A stretch of 6,007 bases of DNA from an uncultured Anaerosporobacter sp. (GCA_945787925.1 CALZJY010000135.1:1-6007); one strand, 5' to 3'; shown: positions 1 through 5,967, numbered from the stretch's first letter. The notes: a model not told the origin generated them from the letters alone. Numbers and translations: made by a program.

Positions 1-1
1 A

Positions 2-367
2 AAAGCCGATACATTAGAAGAATTAGCTGAAAAATTAGGTGTTGATGCAGAAGGATTAAAAGCAACAGTAGCAACATTTAACAAAGCGGTAAAAGGTGAA
101 ATCGCAGATCCATACCGTGAAACAGCATTCACTAATGAAATCAATGAATCTGGCCCATACTACGGCGTTCAAGTAGAATCTGCAATCCACATGACTAGAG
201 GTGGCGTTGTTGCCAACGAAAAAGCAGAAGTTCTTACAAACGACGGCAAAGTAGTAGAAGGTTTATATGCAGCTGGTGAAGTTACAGCAACAAGCCAGGC
301 ATACAGTGCAGCAGTAATCTTCGGTAGAATCTCTGGTGAAGAAGCAGCAAAATTCATTAAAAAATAA
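2..367 (+). CDS. FAD-dependent fumarate reductase/flavocytochrome c-like oxidoreductase, C-terminal fragment
   Basis: The reading frame is open from the window edge to a TAA at 365-367, giving the last 121 residues of a larger protein; the N-terminal FAD-binding part lies outside. The fragment holds the late substrate-capping segment (fragment residues 1-60), then HMTRGGV (63-69) and GLYAAGEVT (88-96), which is the C-terminal FAD-contacting signature of the FAD_binding_2 family, and ends in FGRISGEEAAKFI. Members such as flavocytochrome c fumarate reductase and urocanate reductase reduce C=C bonds using FAD, often with FMN or heme modules upstream. Oddly, the family's usual HHTMGGV and GANRLGGN motifs read HMTRGGV and SQAYSAAV here, so the substrate-clamping Arg and one active-site His are not recognisable. 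I infer a reductase of this fold with a different substrate. The fold is secure; the reaction is unknown. A strong hairpin terminator follows 21 bp after the stop. Confidence 0.85.
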   Translation, partial: KADTLEELAEKLGVDAEGLKATVATFNKAVKGEIADPYRETAFTNEINESGPYYGVQVESAIHMTRGGVVANEKAEVLTNDGKVVEGLYAAGEVTATSQAYSAAVIFGRISGEEAAKFIKK

Positions 368-388
368 AATATATTGATTGTATAAATT

Positions 389-416
389 AAGAGGGCATCC
401 GAAAGGATGCCCTCTT
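389..416. terminator. Bidirectional rho-independent terminator between convergent genes
   Basis: GAGGGCATCC (391-400), loop GAAA, and GGATGCCCTC (405-414) form a perfect 10-bp stem, extended to 12 bp by AA/TT at 389-390 and 415-416. On the plus strand it is followed by a short T-run (415-418). On the minus strand it is followed by TTAATTTATA. It sits between the stop of the FAD reductase (367) and the stop of the cyclophilin gene (422), so one hairpin probably serves both. Confidence 0.9.
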
Positions 417-421
417 TTGTG

Positions 422-946
422 TTAACATTTTTCAGGTTCGTCGTATTCTACACCAAATGTATCTACTGTCATAGTTTTGATTCTTTGGTCTTCAAGTGGA
501 CGGTCGCTGTAGTCAGTTGCTACAGTAGCGATTGTATTAACAACGTCCATTCCTTCGATTACTTGTCCGAATGCTGCATATTGACCATCTAAGTGTGGAG
601 AATTTTTGTGCATGATAAAGAATTGGGAACCAGCAGAGTTTGGCATCATGGAACGAGCCATACTGATTACACCAGCAGTGTGTTTTAAGTTGTTAACCAC
701 ACCGTTTTGTTTGAATTCTCCTTTAATGCTATATCCTGGATCTCCCATACCATTTCCGTTAGGGCATCCACCTTGAATCATAAATCCATTGATTACACGG
801 TGGAAGATTAATCCATCATAGAATCCTTTTTTTACTAAAGAAATAAAGTTGTTTACTGTGTTTGGTGCAACAGAAGGGTATAATTCTACTTTAATTTGGT
901 TGCCATCTTCCATTTCAATAGTAACAACAGGGTTTTTATTTTCCAT
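422..946 (-). CDS. Cyclophilin-type peptidyl-prolyl cis-trans isomerase
   Basis: The 174-aa protein is a complete single-domain cyclophilin, the usual length for cytoplasmic bacterial enzymes. It catalyses cis-trans isomerisation of Xaa-Pro bonds during protein folding. Visible signatures in order: FHR at 48-50 (catalytic Arg50), FMIQGG at 55-60, GMGDPGYSIKGEF at 66-78, MAR at 96-98, QFFI at 108-111, and HLDGQYAAFGQV at 118-129. Position 118 is His where eukaryotic cyclophilin A has the cyclosporin-contacting Trp, which is common in bacterial PpiB-type proteins and usually goes with low drug sensitivity. There is no signal peptide or membrane segment, so it should be cytoplasmic. The ATG at 944-946 is preceded by a GGAAAGGAA purine-rich site (955-964). 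It has its own promoter and shares a terminator with the convergent reductase, so it appears monocistronic. The symbol ppiB would be plausible but is not certain. Confidence 0.96.
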   Translation of the reverse strand: MENKNPVVTIEMEDGNQIKVELYPSVAPNTVNNFISLVKKGFYDGLIFHRVINGFMIQGGCPNGNGMGDPGYSIKGEFKQNGVVNNLKHTAGVISMARSMMPNSAGSQFFIMHKNSPHLDGQYAAFGQVIEGMDVVNTIATVATDYSDRPLEDQRIKTMTVDTFGVEYDEPEKC

Positions 947-988
947 AATTTATGTTTCCTTTCCATAATAAAGAATTTCTCTTTTACT

Positions 989-1017
989 ATAATACTGGAT
1001 TCACCACAAAAAGTAAA
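989..1017 (-). promoter_or_regulatory. Predicted sigma-A-type promoter of the cyclophilin gene
   Basis: On the minus strand, TTTACT (1017-1012) is followed after exactly 17 bases by TATTAT (994-989). These match 4 of 6 and 5 of 6 consensus positions. Transcription would begin near 982, giving a leader of about 35 nt that contains the GGAAAGGAA ribosome binding site. The rest of the 947-1064 gap holds only a weak 5-bp hairpin (AGGGA 1057-1061 with TCCCT 1071-1075), overlapping the end of the upstream Nmad3-like gene. Confidence 0.55.
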
Positions 1018-1064
1018 TGCCCTTTTAGTATGCCCAAAATATGAAAGGAAAAATCAAGGGAGCC

Positions 1065-2198
1065 TTAGTTTCCCTCAGAGATCTTTGGGATGAACTGCTT
1101 TTCAAGCAACCAGTTCACTCGTTTGAATTCTTCAGTAGGATCTTTTACTTTGCAGAATTCCAAAGGCTCTGGGAGATAGTCGGTCCAATAACATTCGACA
1201 CTATGATCGTTGATTAAATTGCTGAAACACTGACAAAGTTTGCAGGCAGCACCATCAACCTTCATTACTTTATTATGTTTTCGGCAGTAAATATAACCAT
1301 CAGAATCTGGATAGTTAATATGCGTCACTTGCCCTAATATATTATGATCTTCCTCAAGGGAAGAAATAACGGCCTTATTGTAGATAAGGCGACATACCCA
1401 TGCTCGTAAGTCGTGGGTTCCATTAATCACGAATTCCTGACCTATGTTAGATGATTGAAAATAATCCTTTCCTGGAATAAATCCATTGGTATAATTGTTA
1501 TGATAGGAAATAGTCACATCTTGCTGTCGGAATAAATCGGGAAGAATCCACTTGTGATACGGTAATCCTTGCTTTGTTAAGATAAGGTTTTGAGCAAAGA
1601 CAAGTTGTCCAAATCCATCTTGTTTATTATTATAACTTAGTTTTTTTGTTGGAAGATAAACGGAATAGTGTTTAGAAGTTTTTATAAAATTATCCACAAG
1701 TTTGTTCCATGTGTATTTTTTCAGAATGAAGTTTTTGTTCTTGATAATCGAACCGATTTGTAAGTAAGAACATATGATATGTAAATCAGGAGCATCGGAT
1801 ACATAAGTGAGCTGATGCTGGTCATCGTATGTTGTTTGTCGAAACCAACCAAAGAAAAGAAAAATATCACCAACGGATACTTTTTGACTACTTAGGTGGC
1901 CTTCGCTTGGGCCATATTGTGTGAAAGTTGGCTTCCAATCCTTTGGAGTAGAGTATGTGTCTGGGGATATGTCTGGACTTGGAAAGCATCTTGCATCCTT
2001 TAATTCTTCTGCAATGCTAGGATTTAGCTGGCGTATGATGTCAAGATAAGACGTGCCTTGATAGAACAATTCATCATATCGTAGGAAACCTGCGTCATCT
2101 GGTCTTGGAAGCAAGAGCAGGGTGCCATCAGGTAGAATAGGACTCGGAATCTTGCCATGTTTCATGTCAAAACCCTTCCTGCTAAGTATTACTTTCAT
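1065..2198 (-). CDS. Nmad3-like protein (nucleotide modification associated domain 3) with C-terminal Cys/His module
   Basis: The 377-aa protein begins MKVILSRKGFD and continues PSPILPDGTLL (18-28), which I recognise as the N-terminal signature of the Nmad3 family, predicted from comparative genomics to be linked to nucleotide modification. Further family-like blocks are VGDIFLFFGWFR (109-120), LHIICSYLQIGSII (139-152), LILTKQGLPYHKWILPDLF (205-223), and ISYHN...NIGQEFVI (230-258). Residues about 300-345 form a separate module with C305-x2-H308, C319-x2-C322-x-C324 and C336, spaced like a zinc site. There is no signal peptide or TM segment. I chose the ATG at 2196-2198 because AAGGAGG (2212-2206) lies 7 nt upstream; an in-frame TTG at 2219 would place that site inside the gene. 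The usual SxxGG after KGFD is MKHGK here. No enzymatic reaction is established for the family. The family call comes from memory of motifs and is fairly, not fully, secure. Confidence 0.8.
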   Translation of the reverse strand: MKVILSRKGFDMKHGKIPSPILPDGTLLLLPRPDDAGFLRYDELFYQGTSYLDIIRQLNPSIAEELKDARCFPSPDISPDTYSTPKDWKPTFTQYGPSEGHLSSQKVSVGDIFLFFGWFRQTTYDDQHQLTYVSDAPDLHIICSYLQIGSIIKNKNFILKKYTWNKLVDNFIKTSKHYSVYLPTKKLSYNNKQDGFGQLVFAQNLILTKQGLPYHKWILPDLFRQQDVTISYHNNYTNGFIPGKDYFQSSNIGQEFVINGTHDLRAWVCRLIYNKAVISSLEEDHNILGQVTHINYPDSDGYIYCRKHNKVMKVDGAACKLCQCFSNLINDHSVECYWTDYLPEPLEFCKVKDPTEEFKRVNWLLEKQFIPKISEGN

Positions 2199-2205
2199 TT
2201 GCATA

Positions 2206-2212
2206 CCTCCTT
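2206..2212 (-). promoter_or_regulatory. Ribosome binding site fixing the start of the Nmad3-like gene
   Basis: On the minus strand AAGGAGG is followed by a 7-nt spacer and the ATG at 2198-2196. The in-frame upstream starts do not work: TTG at 2219 precedes this site, and the ATG at 2204 lies one base after it. This decides the start as MKVILSRKG. Confidence 0.85.
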
Positions 2213-2228
2213 GATACAAACTATCTTA

Positions 2229-2257
2229 ATTATAAGGGATTTTCTTTAGAAATACAA
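2229..2257 (-). promoter_or_regulatory. Predicted sigma-A-type promoter of the Nmad3-like gene
   Basis: On the minus strand, TTGTAT (2257-2252) is followed after exactly 17 bases by a perfect TATAAT (2234-2229), 31 bp before the ATG. It lies back to back with the promoter of the divergent operon; the two -10 boxes are about 55 bp apart. Confidence 0.7.
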
Positions 2258-2288
2258 TAAACGAAAGGAATAAAATGGTAAGAAAGTG

Positions 2289-2294
2289 TATAAT
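2289..2294 (+). promoter_or_regulatory. Predicted -10 box of the DUF3592-like/HD operon
   Basis: A perfect TATAAT lies 31 bp upstream of the GTG start at 2326, a good distance for a short leader containing the GAGGGGAG site at 2312-2319. No recognisable -35 hexamer is found 16-18 bp upstream (the region reads as purine-rich AAAGGAAT), so the promoter is probably weak or activator-dependent. Confidence 0.45.
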
Positions 2295-2325
2295 GATTGC
2301 ATAAGAATAGAGAGGGGAGAATAAA

Positions 2326-2865
2326 GTGTATCGTTCATTTTACAAAAACTTGTTTCGAGTCTTCGTAGCCATCGGCATCCTATTCTGTATAATAGGAGGA
2401 ATCTTATTTTTTGCTTTGGGAAAACAAGCAGGACAGTTGATGCATAGTGATGGAACGCCGTCGGGACTGTATTTGAACCTGTTCTTGCTTGTTGATTTTG
2501 CAGGCATTGGCGCGGCATTTATGCTTATGGGATGGATTGGACTCTATTACAGACAAAGAAAAGAAAAAAATCAGCAAAAGTTGAAAGAGCACGGAAAGAG
2601 GCTGGATGCAACGGTCATTCGTGTAGAACGTAATCTGTTTGTCAGCATGAAAGGGCGTCATCCATATCAAGTAATTGCAGAATATATTGACGAAAGTACA
2701 AAGACCATTTATCATTATCGAAGTGAGTGCATAAAGGAGGAACCTCATATACAGAAAGGCGAAGACTTTGTTAGTGTCTATGTAGATCCGGAAAATTATA
2801 AGAAATATTATATGGACATTTCAGATTTAGTCGAACTAAAAGGGTATAAGGTGGAAAATTTGTGA
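2326..2865 (+). CDS. Two-TM membrane protein with DUF3592-like C-terminal domain
   Basis: The 179-aa protein has two hydrophobic spans, about residues 11-31 and 48-74, separated by a short loop. A basic stretch (YYRQRKEKNQQKLKEHGKR, 74-92) follows, which by the positive-inside rule places the C-terminal part in the cytoplasm. Residues 93-170 have the order seen in DUF3592-like proteins: DATVIRVE, a bulky polar strand region HPYQVIAEY, then GEDFVSVYVDPENYKKYYMD, matching the family's VxVYYDPxNP close. The function of that family is unknown, and the assignment is by pattern only. Start is GTG at 2326, supported by GAGGGGAG 6 nt upstream. It is the first gene of a plus-strand operon and its stop TGA overlaps the next start (TGATG), indicating translational coupling to the HD phosphohydrolase. 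Confidence 0.8.
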   Translation: MYRSFYKNLFRVFVAIGILFCIIGGILFFALGKQAGQLMHSDGTPSGLYLNLFLLVDFAGIGAAFMLMGWIGLYYRQRKEKNQQKLKEHGKRLDATVIRVERNLFVSMKGRHPYQVIAEYIDESTKTIYHYRSECIKEEPHIQKGEDFVSVYVDPENYKKYYMDISDLVELKGYKVENL

Positions 2866-3374
2866 TGAAGTCAATCAAAGAATATTTGAAGTTAGAGGAA
2901 AGCAAGGAGCAGAAGTTTCTTAAACTGTATCAAGAAATCATGCAAGACACCAGGCTTGAGGAAATGGAAGCATGTATTCAGCATGGTCGTACCGATTGCC
3001 TAAGTCATAGTATTGCGGTGGCGTATTATTGCATGGCGCTTGTACAGATATTATCCTTGCGGGTAGATGAACAAAGTCTGATTCGAGGTGCACTCTTACA
3101 CGACTATTTCCTATATGACTGGCATCAGAAAGATAAGAGCCACTCCTTGCATGGATTCCGTCATCCTGCGACATCATTAAGAAATGCGAAACGGGATACG
3201 AGAATCAATCGGATTGAAGAGGATATGATCAAGCATCATATGTTTCCGTTAACGCTTCAACCACCCAAATCGAAGGAAGCTGTGGTGTTGTGTCTAGTAG
3301 ATAAGGCATGTTCGATCTATGAGTTAAGAAGAATCAAAAGATATAGGAGACTATCAAGGCTCGTAATGGTATAA
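2865..3374 (+). CDS. HD-domain family protein (putative metal-dependent phosphohydrolase)
   Basis: The 169-aa protein is a compact, single-domain HD protein with no membrane segment. Candidate metal ligands are all present: H48 in CLSHSIAVA, the H79-D80 pair in GALLHDYFLYDW, H100 in HGFRHP, H124/H125 in IKHHMFPLT, and D146 in CLVDKACSIYE. HD proteins hydrolyse phosphate esters, often of nucleotides; the substrate cannot be read from the sequence. The arrangement HDYFLYDWH...HGFRHP...IKHHMFPL is typical of a small HD family common in gut Clostridia, usually annotated only as HD domain protein. The ATG at 2865 shares its A with the TGA of the upstream gene, with AAGGTGG at 2848-2854 as ribosome binding site. 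A GTG directly before it (2862) is an equally possible start, adding one residue. The last 20 residues are Arg-rich (RRIKRYRRLSRL). Confidence 0.88.
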   Translation: MKSIKEYLKLEESKEQKFLKLYQEIMQDTRLEEMEACIQHGRTDCLSHSIAVAYYCMALVQILSLRVDEQSLIRGALLHDYFLYDWHQKDKSHSLHGFRHPATSLRNAKRDTRINRIEEDMIKHHMFPLTLQPPKSKEAVVLCLVDKACSIYELRRIKRYRRLSRLVMV

Positions 3375-3375
3375 T
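3367..3375 (+). promoter_or_regulatory. Predicted extended -10 promoter inside the operon
   Basis: TGGTATAAT is a perfect extended -10 element (TGnTATAAT). It overlaps the TAA stop of the HD gene (3372-3374) and lies 33 bp upstream of the ATG of the next gene. Transcription would begin near 3382. No good -35 is seen, as expected for extended -10 promoters. It would allow the small protein and the DUF1275 gene to be expressed independently of the first two genes. Confidence 0.55.
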
Positions 3376-3408
3376 GAAATCGAATGAGTATGAAGTGAGG
3401 CAAAAACT

Positions 3409-3633
3409 ATGGGCATGATCAATGCTATGAAATTGAAAGCAAAATGGGAGAAGTTCTGTAAGAACCATCCTAAAGTTCCTCTATTTGTAGACAAATGCAA
3501 TGAGCAGTTACTGACAGAAGGAACCATTATTGACATTAAGGTCACAAGACCAGATGGTACGACGTTATGTACCAACGTAAAATTATTACCAGAGGATCTT
3601 GAATTATTACAAGATTTTAAATCTGCGCAATAG
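3409..3633 (+). CDS. Small conserved-looking protein of unknown function (74 aa)
   Basis: I do not recognise a named family. The protein is soluble and mixed-charge. The N-terminal half is helical and basic (MKLKAKWEKFCKNHPKVPLFVDKC, from residue 7), followed by a strand-rich part (EGTIIDIKVTRPDGTTLCTNVKL, 37-59) and an acidic helix (PEDLELLQDF, 61-70). This alpha-beta-beta-alpha order looks like a real small folded domain rather than a chance frame. Two cysteines (17, 30) in the first half and one at 54 do not form a CxxC. Coding is supported by GTGAGG (3395-3400) 8 nt before the ATG, by the extended -10 promoter upstream, and by tight 17-bp spacing to the next gene. A second in-frame ATG at 3415 and a third at 3427 are possible but lie further from the ribosome binding site. 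Confidence 0.8.
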   Translation: MGMINAMKLKAKWEKFCKNHPKVPLFVDKCNEQLLTEGTIIDIKVTRPDGTTLCTNVKLLPEDLELLQDFKSAQ

Positions 3634-3650
3634 GGAGAGATGAATATACG

Positions 3651-4349
3651 ATGACAAAGAGAAAACAAATATCCGATTCAATTGAATTAGCTGTTTTTTT
3701 AGCAATTTCAGGCGGATTTATGGATGCGTATTCCTATATCTGCCGTGATGGTGTATTTGCAAATGCACAAACGGGAAACATCCTGTTATTAGGAGTGAAC
3801 TTATCCGAGGGGAAATGGATCGAGGCATGCAGATATATTGGACCAATTGCAGCGTTTTCTATTGGAATTGGATTTGCAACGATTCTTAAACACTGGCTTA
3901 GAAAAGACCATTTTCTACATTGGAGACAAATTGCCTTATTAGTGGAACTGGCCCTTTTATTCGGTGTTGGACTCGTGCCAAGAGGTTATAGCCTATTAGC
4001 CAATAGCCTTACGTCCATGGCATGTGGAATCCAAGTGCAGAGCTTTCGAAAGATTAAAGGAAATGCAGCAGCGACTACGATGTGTATAGGAAACCTTCGT
4101 TCGGCAACGGAAGCCATTTGTAACTGGTGGTATAAGAAAGATAAGGAAGCGGGGAAGAAGGGCTTACTATATATTGGTGTCATTGTTAGTTTTGCAATTG
4201 GAGCCATCTTCGGAAATGTTTGTATCAAACGATTGGAAGAGAAGGCAATTATGGTCAGCAGTGTGATTCTATTTATCAGCTTCCTCATCATGTTTATTGA
4301 TTTGGAAGGCAAAGAAGAAAAACCAGTACGATCCTTGCTACAAGAATAG
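3651..4349 (+). CDS. YoaK/DUF1275-family integral membrane protein
   Basis: The 232-aa protein matches the DUF1275 (YoaK) family in length and signature blocks: GGFMDAYSY (21-29), VFANAQTGNILLLG (35-48), TSMACGIQVQSFRKIKG (121-137), and ATTMCIGNLR (141-150). About six hydrophobic spans are visible, roughly residues 12-30, 34-50, 62-80, 92-109, 171-190 and 199-217. The family is membrane-embedded and of unknown biochemical role, sometimes annotated as a putative transporter. Start is ATG 3651 with GGGAGAG (3633-3639) about 11 nt upstream; an ATG at 3640 hits a stop after four codons. It is the last complete gene of the plus-strand cluster and may be transcribed from the extended -10 promoter at 3367. 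No hairpin lies between its stop (4349) and the IS edge, so its transcript probably ends at the terminator inside the IS (4430-4473). Confidence 0.92.
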   Translation: MTKRKQISDSIELAVFLAISGGFMDAYSYICRDGVFANAQTGNILLLGVNLSEGKWIEACRYIGPIAAFSIGIGFATILKHWLRKDHFLHWRQIALLVELALLFGVGLVPRGYSLLANSLTSMACGIQVQSFRKIKGNAAATTMCIGNLRSATEAICNWWYKKDKEAGKKGLLYIGVIVSFAIGAIFGNVCIKRLEEKAIMVSSVILFISFLIMFIDLEGKEEKPVRSLLQE

Positions 4350-4364
4350 AATACGGTTAGAAGG

Positions 4365-4370
4365 AAGGAG
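4365..4370 (+). promoter_or_regulatory. Shine-Dalgarno-like site without a gene, at the IS junction
   Basis: AAGGAG at 4365-4370, within AAGGAAGGAG at 4361-4370, looks like a ribosome binding site 12-21 bp after the DUF1275 stop. No ATG, GTG or TTG lies 4-13 bases downstream before the IS begins at 4385. The first ATG (4387) lies inside the IS and reaches a stop after four codons. It may be the leftover signal of a gene displaced by the insertion. Confidence 0.4.
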
Positions 4371-4384
4371 TCACTATAAGAAGG

Positions 4385-4401
4385 CAATGTCATTAAGTTA
4401 A
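4385..4401 (+). repeat. Left terminal inverted repeat of the IS
   Basis: CAATGTCATTAAGTTAA is the exact reverse complement of 5991-6007. Its first seven bases are repeated inverted just inside (GACATTG, 4407-4413), so this tip can fold back on itself. Confidence 0.88.
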
Positions 4402-4429
4402 GAATAGACATTGTCCAAAAGGCTCATTC

Positions 4430-4473
4430 AAAAAGCATTTAAAAACTATTTTTAGTTTTTAGATGCTTTTTTT
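4430..4473. terminator. Long terminator hairpin inside the left end of the IS
   Basis: Arms 4430-4448 and 4453-4471 form a 19-bp stem with a single T-G pair and a TTTT loop. On the plus strand the descending arm runs into TTTTTTT (4467-4473); on the minus strand the exit is TTTTT. The plus-strand direction would stop transcripts of the upstream operon entering the element, and the minus-strand direction could back up the transposase terminator. The stem is AT-rich apart from one GC step and a few isolated GC pairs. Confidence 0.8.
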
Positions 4474-4480
4474 GCATCAC

Positions 4481-4503
4481 AAAAAGACAGATTGCCATCT
4501 GCC
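4481..4503 (-). terminator. Transposase terminator
   Basis: On the minus strand GGCAGAT (4503-4497), loop GGCA, and ATCTGTC (4492-4486) form a 7-bp stem with one G-T pair, followed directly by TTTTT (4485-4481). It lies 24 bp after the transposase stop and has the form of a rho-independent terminator. Confidence 0.75.
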
Positions 4504-4527
4504 TGAAAATCATATATATTGTTATTG

Positions 4528-5841
4528 TTAGGCTACTCTGTAGAGGAAACTTACTGAACCTTGGATTCTGACTTTGCGAGGGTCGTGGCGTCCTGTTCTT
4601 ACCGGTAGGATATATCTTCTTATGAGTGCTTCGATAGCTGGTGGCTTATGTTCCTCCCTTAGTTTTAAGAAATACCTGCATATGTGAATTGCCATGGTGT
4701 AATTCACTTGATAATTATGTTTTGTGTCTTTTTGGGAAAGGATTACACTTGTGGTAATAAGCTCACAAAAGTTATACATAATCATGCGTGCAAGGATTTC
4801 TTGGGTGATATAGGCCACCTTTTTTGCGTGAAAATTGGTTAGGCCAATCGCATATTTCAATTCTCTAAATGAAGTTTCAATTCCCCAGCGAAGGTGATAT
4901 AGCTCTTTAATACGAGTTGCTGGGAACTCCTCTTTATCAAGGTTTGTGACAATACATTCATAGCTATGCTCTGAGAGTTTAAATCGAACGATCCGAAAGG
5001 AAATAGGGTAGAATACATTTGTATGTAAGTCTAGATAATCAAATGTTGATTTTCTTGTCAAAATCTTATACTTAGACGTATTCTCCTTCACTTCATTCGT
5101 TTGTTTGCGTGTTAAGGAAGTATTGACGATGATATCAAACTCCTCTTGCTTTGGTAATTCAAATCCTGAAAGTATCCCCTTACTGTTTATATCTTTTACA
5201 CGAATTAAATAGTTCCATGCCTTCTTTTCTGCGTGGGCAAAGACATTATAACTTTCGTAGCCTCTGTCGGCCATAATGATTACTTTTTCTTTTAATCTTG
5301 AACGGTCAATCATGTCGGTCATAGCACGATATTCATTTTTTCTTCTTACAGGCTGAATAATTGCATCAATATATCTACGTTCTAATACATCATACAGAGC
5401 ATTTAGATGCAGTTGATTAAATCCCATCTCTTTTGACGTAGGTTGAACGTAGGTATCTTTATCTTCTGAATTTCTTGAAATATTAATATCAGAACCATCA
5501 CATGCAAGAAGGGTATATCCCTGGTATTTTTTCTTTCCAGGGAAAGAAGCATTGAACTCATGGAATAGAAACTCGAATGCTTCTGGAAGCAACTTTTGGC
5601 GTTGCTGGTTAAATGCAGATACAGTAACGGCATTAAGATCATAACTAAAGTATTCAAGGATCTCTTTAGAAAGCGTGCCTCCTTCCATCGTTAAAAGGAA
5701 GTGAATCAATGTCTCGAAATTAAGTTTACGATTTCTTGTAAAATCAGAGTTTGGATTTTGAGAAAAAAGAGCCGAAATCTCAGACAGCTCCCTAATTAAT
5801 GCTGATAATTTCTTTTTGACAATAGTAGCAAATGTGTTCAT
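4528..5841 (-). CDS. IS4-family DDE transposase
   Basis: The 437-aa protein is full length and uninterrupted. It cuts and joins the element's ends using a metal-dependent RNase H-like domain. The catalytic triad is visible: D115 in LLACDGSD, D192 in IIMADRGYES, and E322 in YHLRWGIETSFRELK. The last block is the Y-(2)-R-(3)-E-(6)-K signature of the IS4 family (Y315, R318, E322, K329). A beta-strand-rich insertion between the second Asp and the Glu (about residues 215-305) is the expected IS4 insertion domain. The N-terminal 100 residues are helical and probably bind the terminal repeats. The ATG at 5839-5841 follows a strong AGGAGG (5853-5848) at 6-nt spacing, with no antisense sequestering hairpin obvious over it. 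It is the only gene of the element and opposes the transcription direction of the host operon. Confidence 0.97.
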   Translation of the reverse strand: MNTFATIVKKKLSALIRELSEISALFSQNPNSDFTRNRKLNFETLIHFLLTMEGGTLSKEILEYFSYDLNAVTVSAFNQQRQKLLPEAFEFLFHEFNASFPGKKKYQGYTLLACDGSDINISRNSEDKDTYVQPTSKEMGFNQLHLNALYDVLERRYIDAIIQPVRRKNEYRAMTDMIDRSRLKEKVIIMADRGYESYNVFAHAEKKAWNYLIRVKDINSKGILSGFELPKQEEFDIIVNTSLTRKQTNEVKENTSKYKILTRKSTFDYLDLHTNVFYPISFRIVRFKLSEHSYECIVTNLDKEEFPATRIKELYHLRWGIETSFRELKYAIGLTNFHAKKVAYITQEILARMIMYNFCELITTSVILSQKDTKHNYQVNYTMAIHICRYFLKLREEHKPPAIEALIRRYILPVRTGRHDPRKVRIQGSVSFLYRVA

Positions 5842-5900
5842 ATGAAACCTCCTAAAAAAAGTGTATATTTAAGGGCTTCGCCACATTTTTTTGTTACTTT

Positions 5901-5906
5901 TGTCAA
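5901..5906 (-). promoter_or_regulatory. Candidate -35 box of the transposase promoter
   Basis: A perfect TTGACA lies on the minus strand just inside the right-end terminator, 60 bp before the transposase start. The position 17 bp downstream reads TGGCGA, a poor -10, and the nearer TATACA-like sequence (5868-5863) is about 33 bp away, so the promoter may be naturally weak or this hexamer may be chance. Confidence 0.3.
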
Positions 5907-5927
5907 GTGATTTTTTGAATTATTACG

Positions 5928-5967
5928 AAAAAAAGAACAGAGTATATATTTCTACATACTCTGTTCT
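5928..5967 (-). terminator. Inward-facing terminator at the right end of the IS
   Basis: On the minus strand AGAACAGAGTAT (5967-5956), a 10-nt loop, and ATACTCTGTTCT (5945-5934) form a perfect 12-bp stem followed by TTTTTTT (5934-5928 region). On the plus strand no T-run follows, so it acts only on transcripts entering from the right and lies upstream of the transposase gene. It is expected to prevent read-through activation of transposase. Confidence 0.85.

Noticed and set aside
407..592. Plus-strand 61-aa open frame
   Set aside because: It lies entirely antisense to the clear cyclophilin gene, begins inside the terminator region and has no family-like pattern.
1057..1075. Possible terminator for the Nmad3-like gene (AGGGA/TCCCT)
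   Set aside because: The stem is only 5 bp with a 9-nt loop, it overlaps the stop codon, and TTTTT follows after a four-base interruption; too weak to call.
896..1093. Plus-strand 65-aa open frame across the cyclophilin promoter region
   Set aside because: It overlaps the 5' end of the cyclophilin gene, its promoter and the end of the Nmad3-like gene, and has no convincing ribosome binding site.
2199..2219. Seven-residue longer start (TTG at 2219) for the Nmad3-like gene
   Set aside because: It would put the strong AAGGAGG inside the coding region and add residues before the conserved MKVILSRKG start.
2246..2748. Two minus-strand open frames (90 and 114 aa)
   Set aside because: They are antisense shadows of the DUF3592-like gene; the first also covers both divergent promoters.
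3354..4411. Minus-strand open frames of 104 and 141 aa
   Set aside because: They mirror the small gene and the DUF1275 gene, whose plus-strand frames have clear family motifs and ribosome binding sites.
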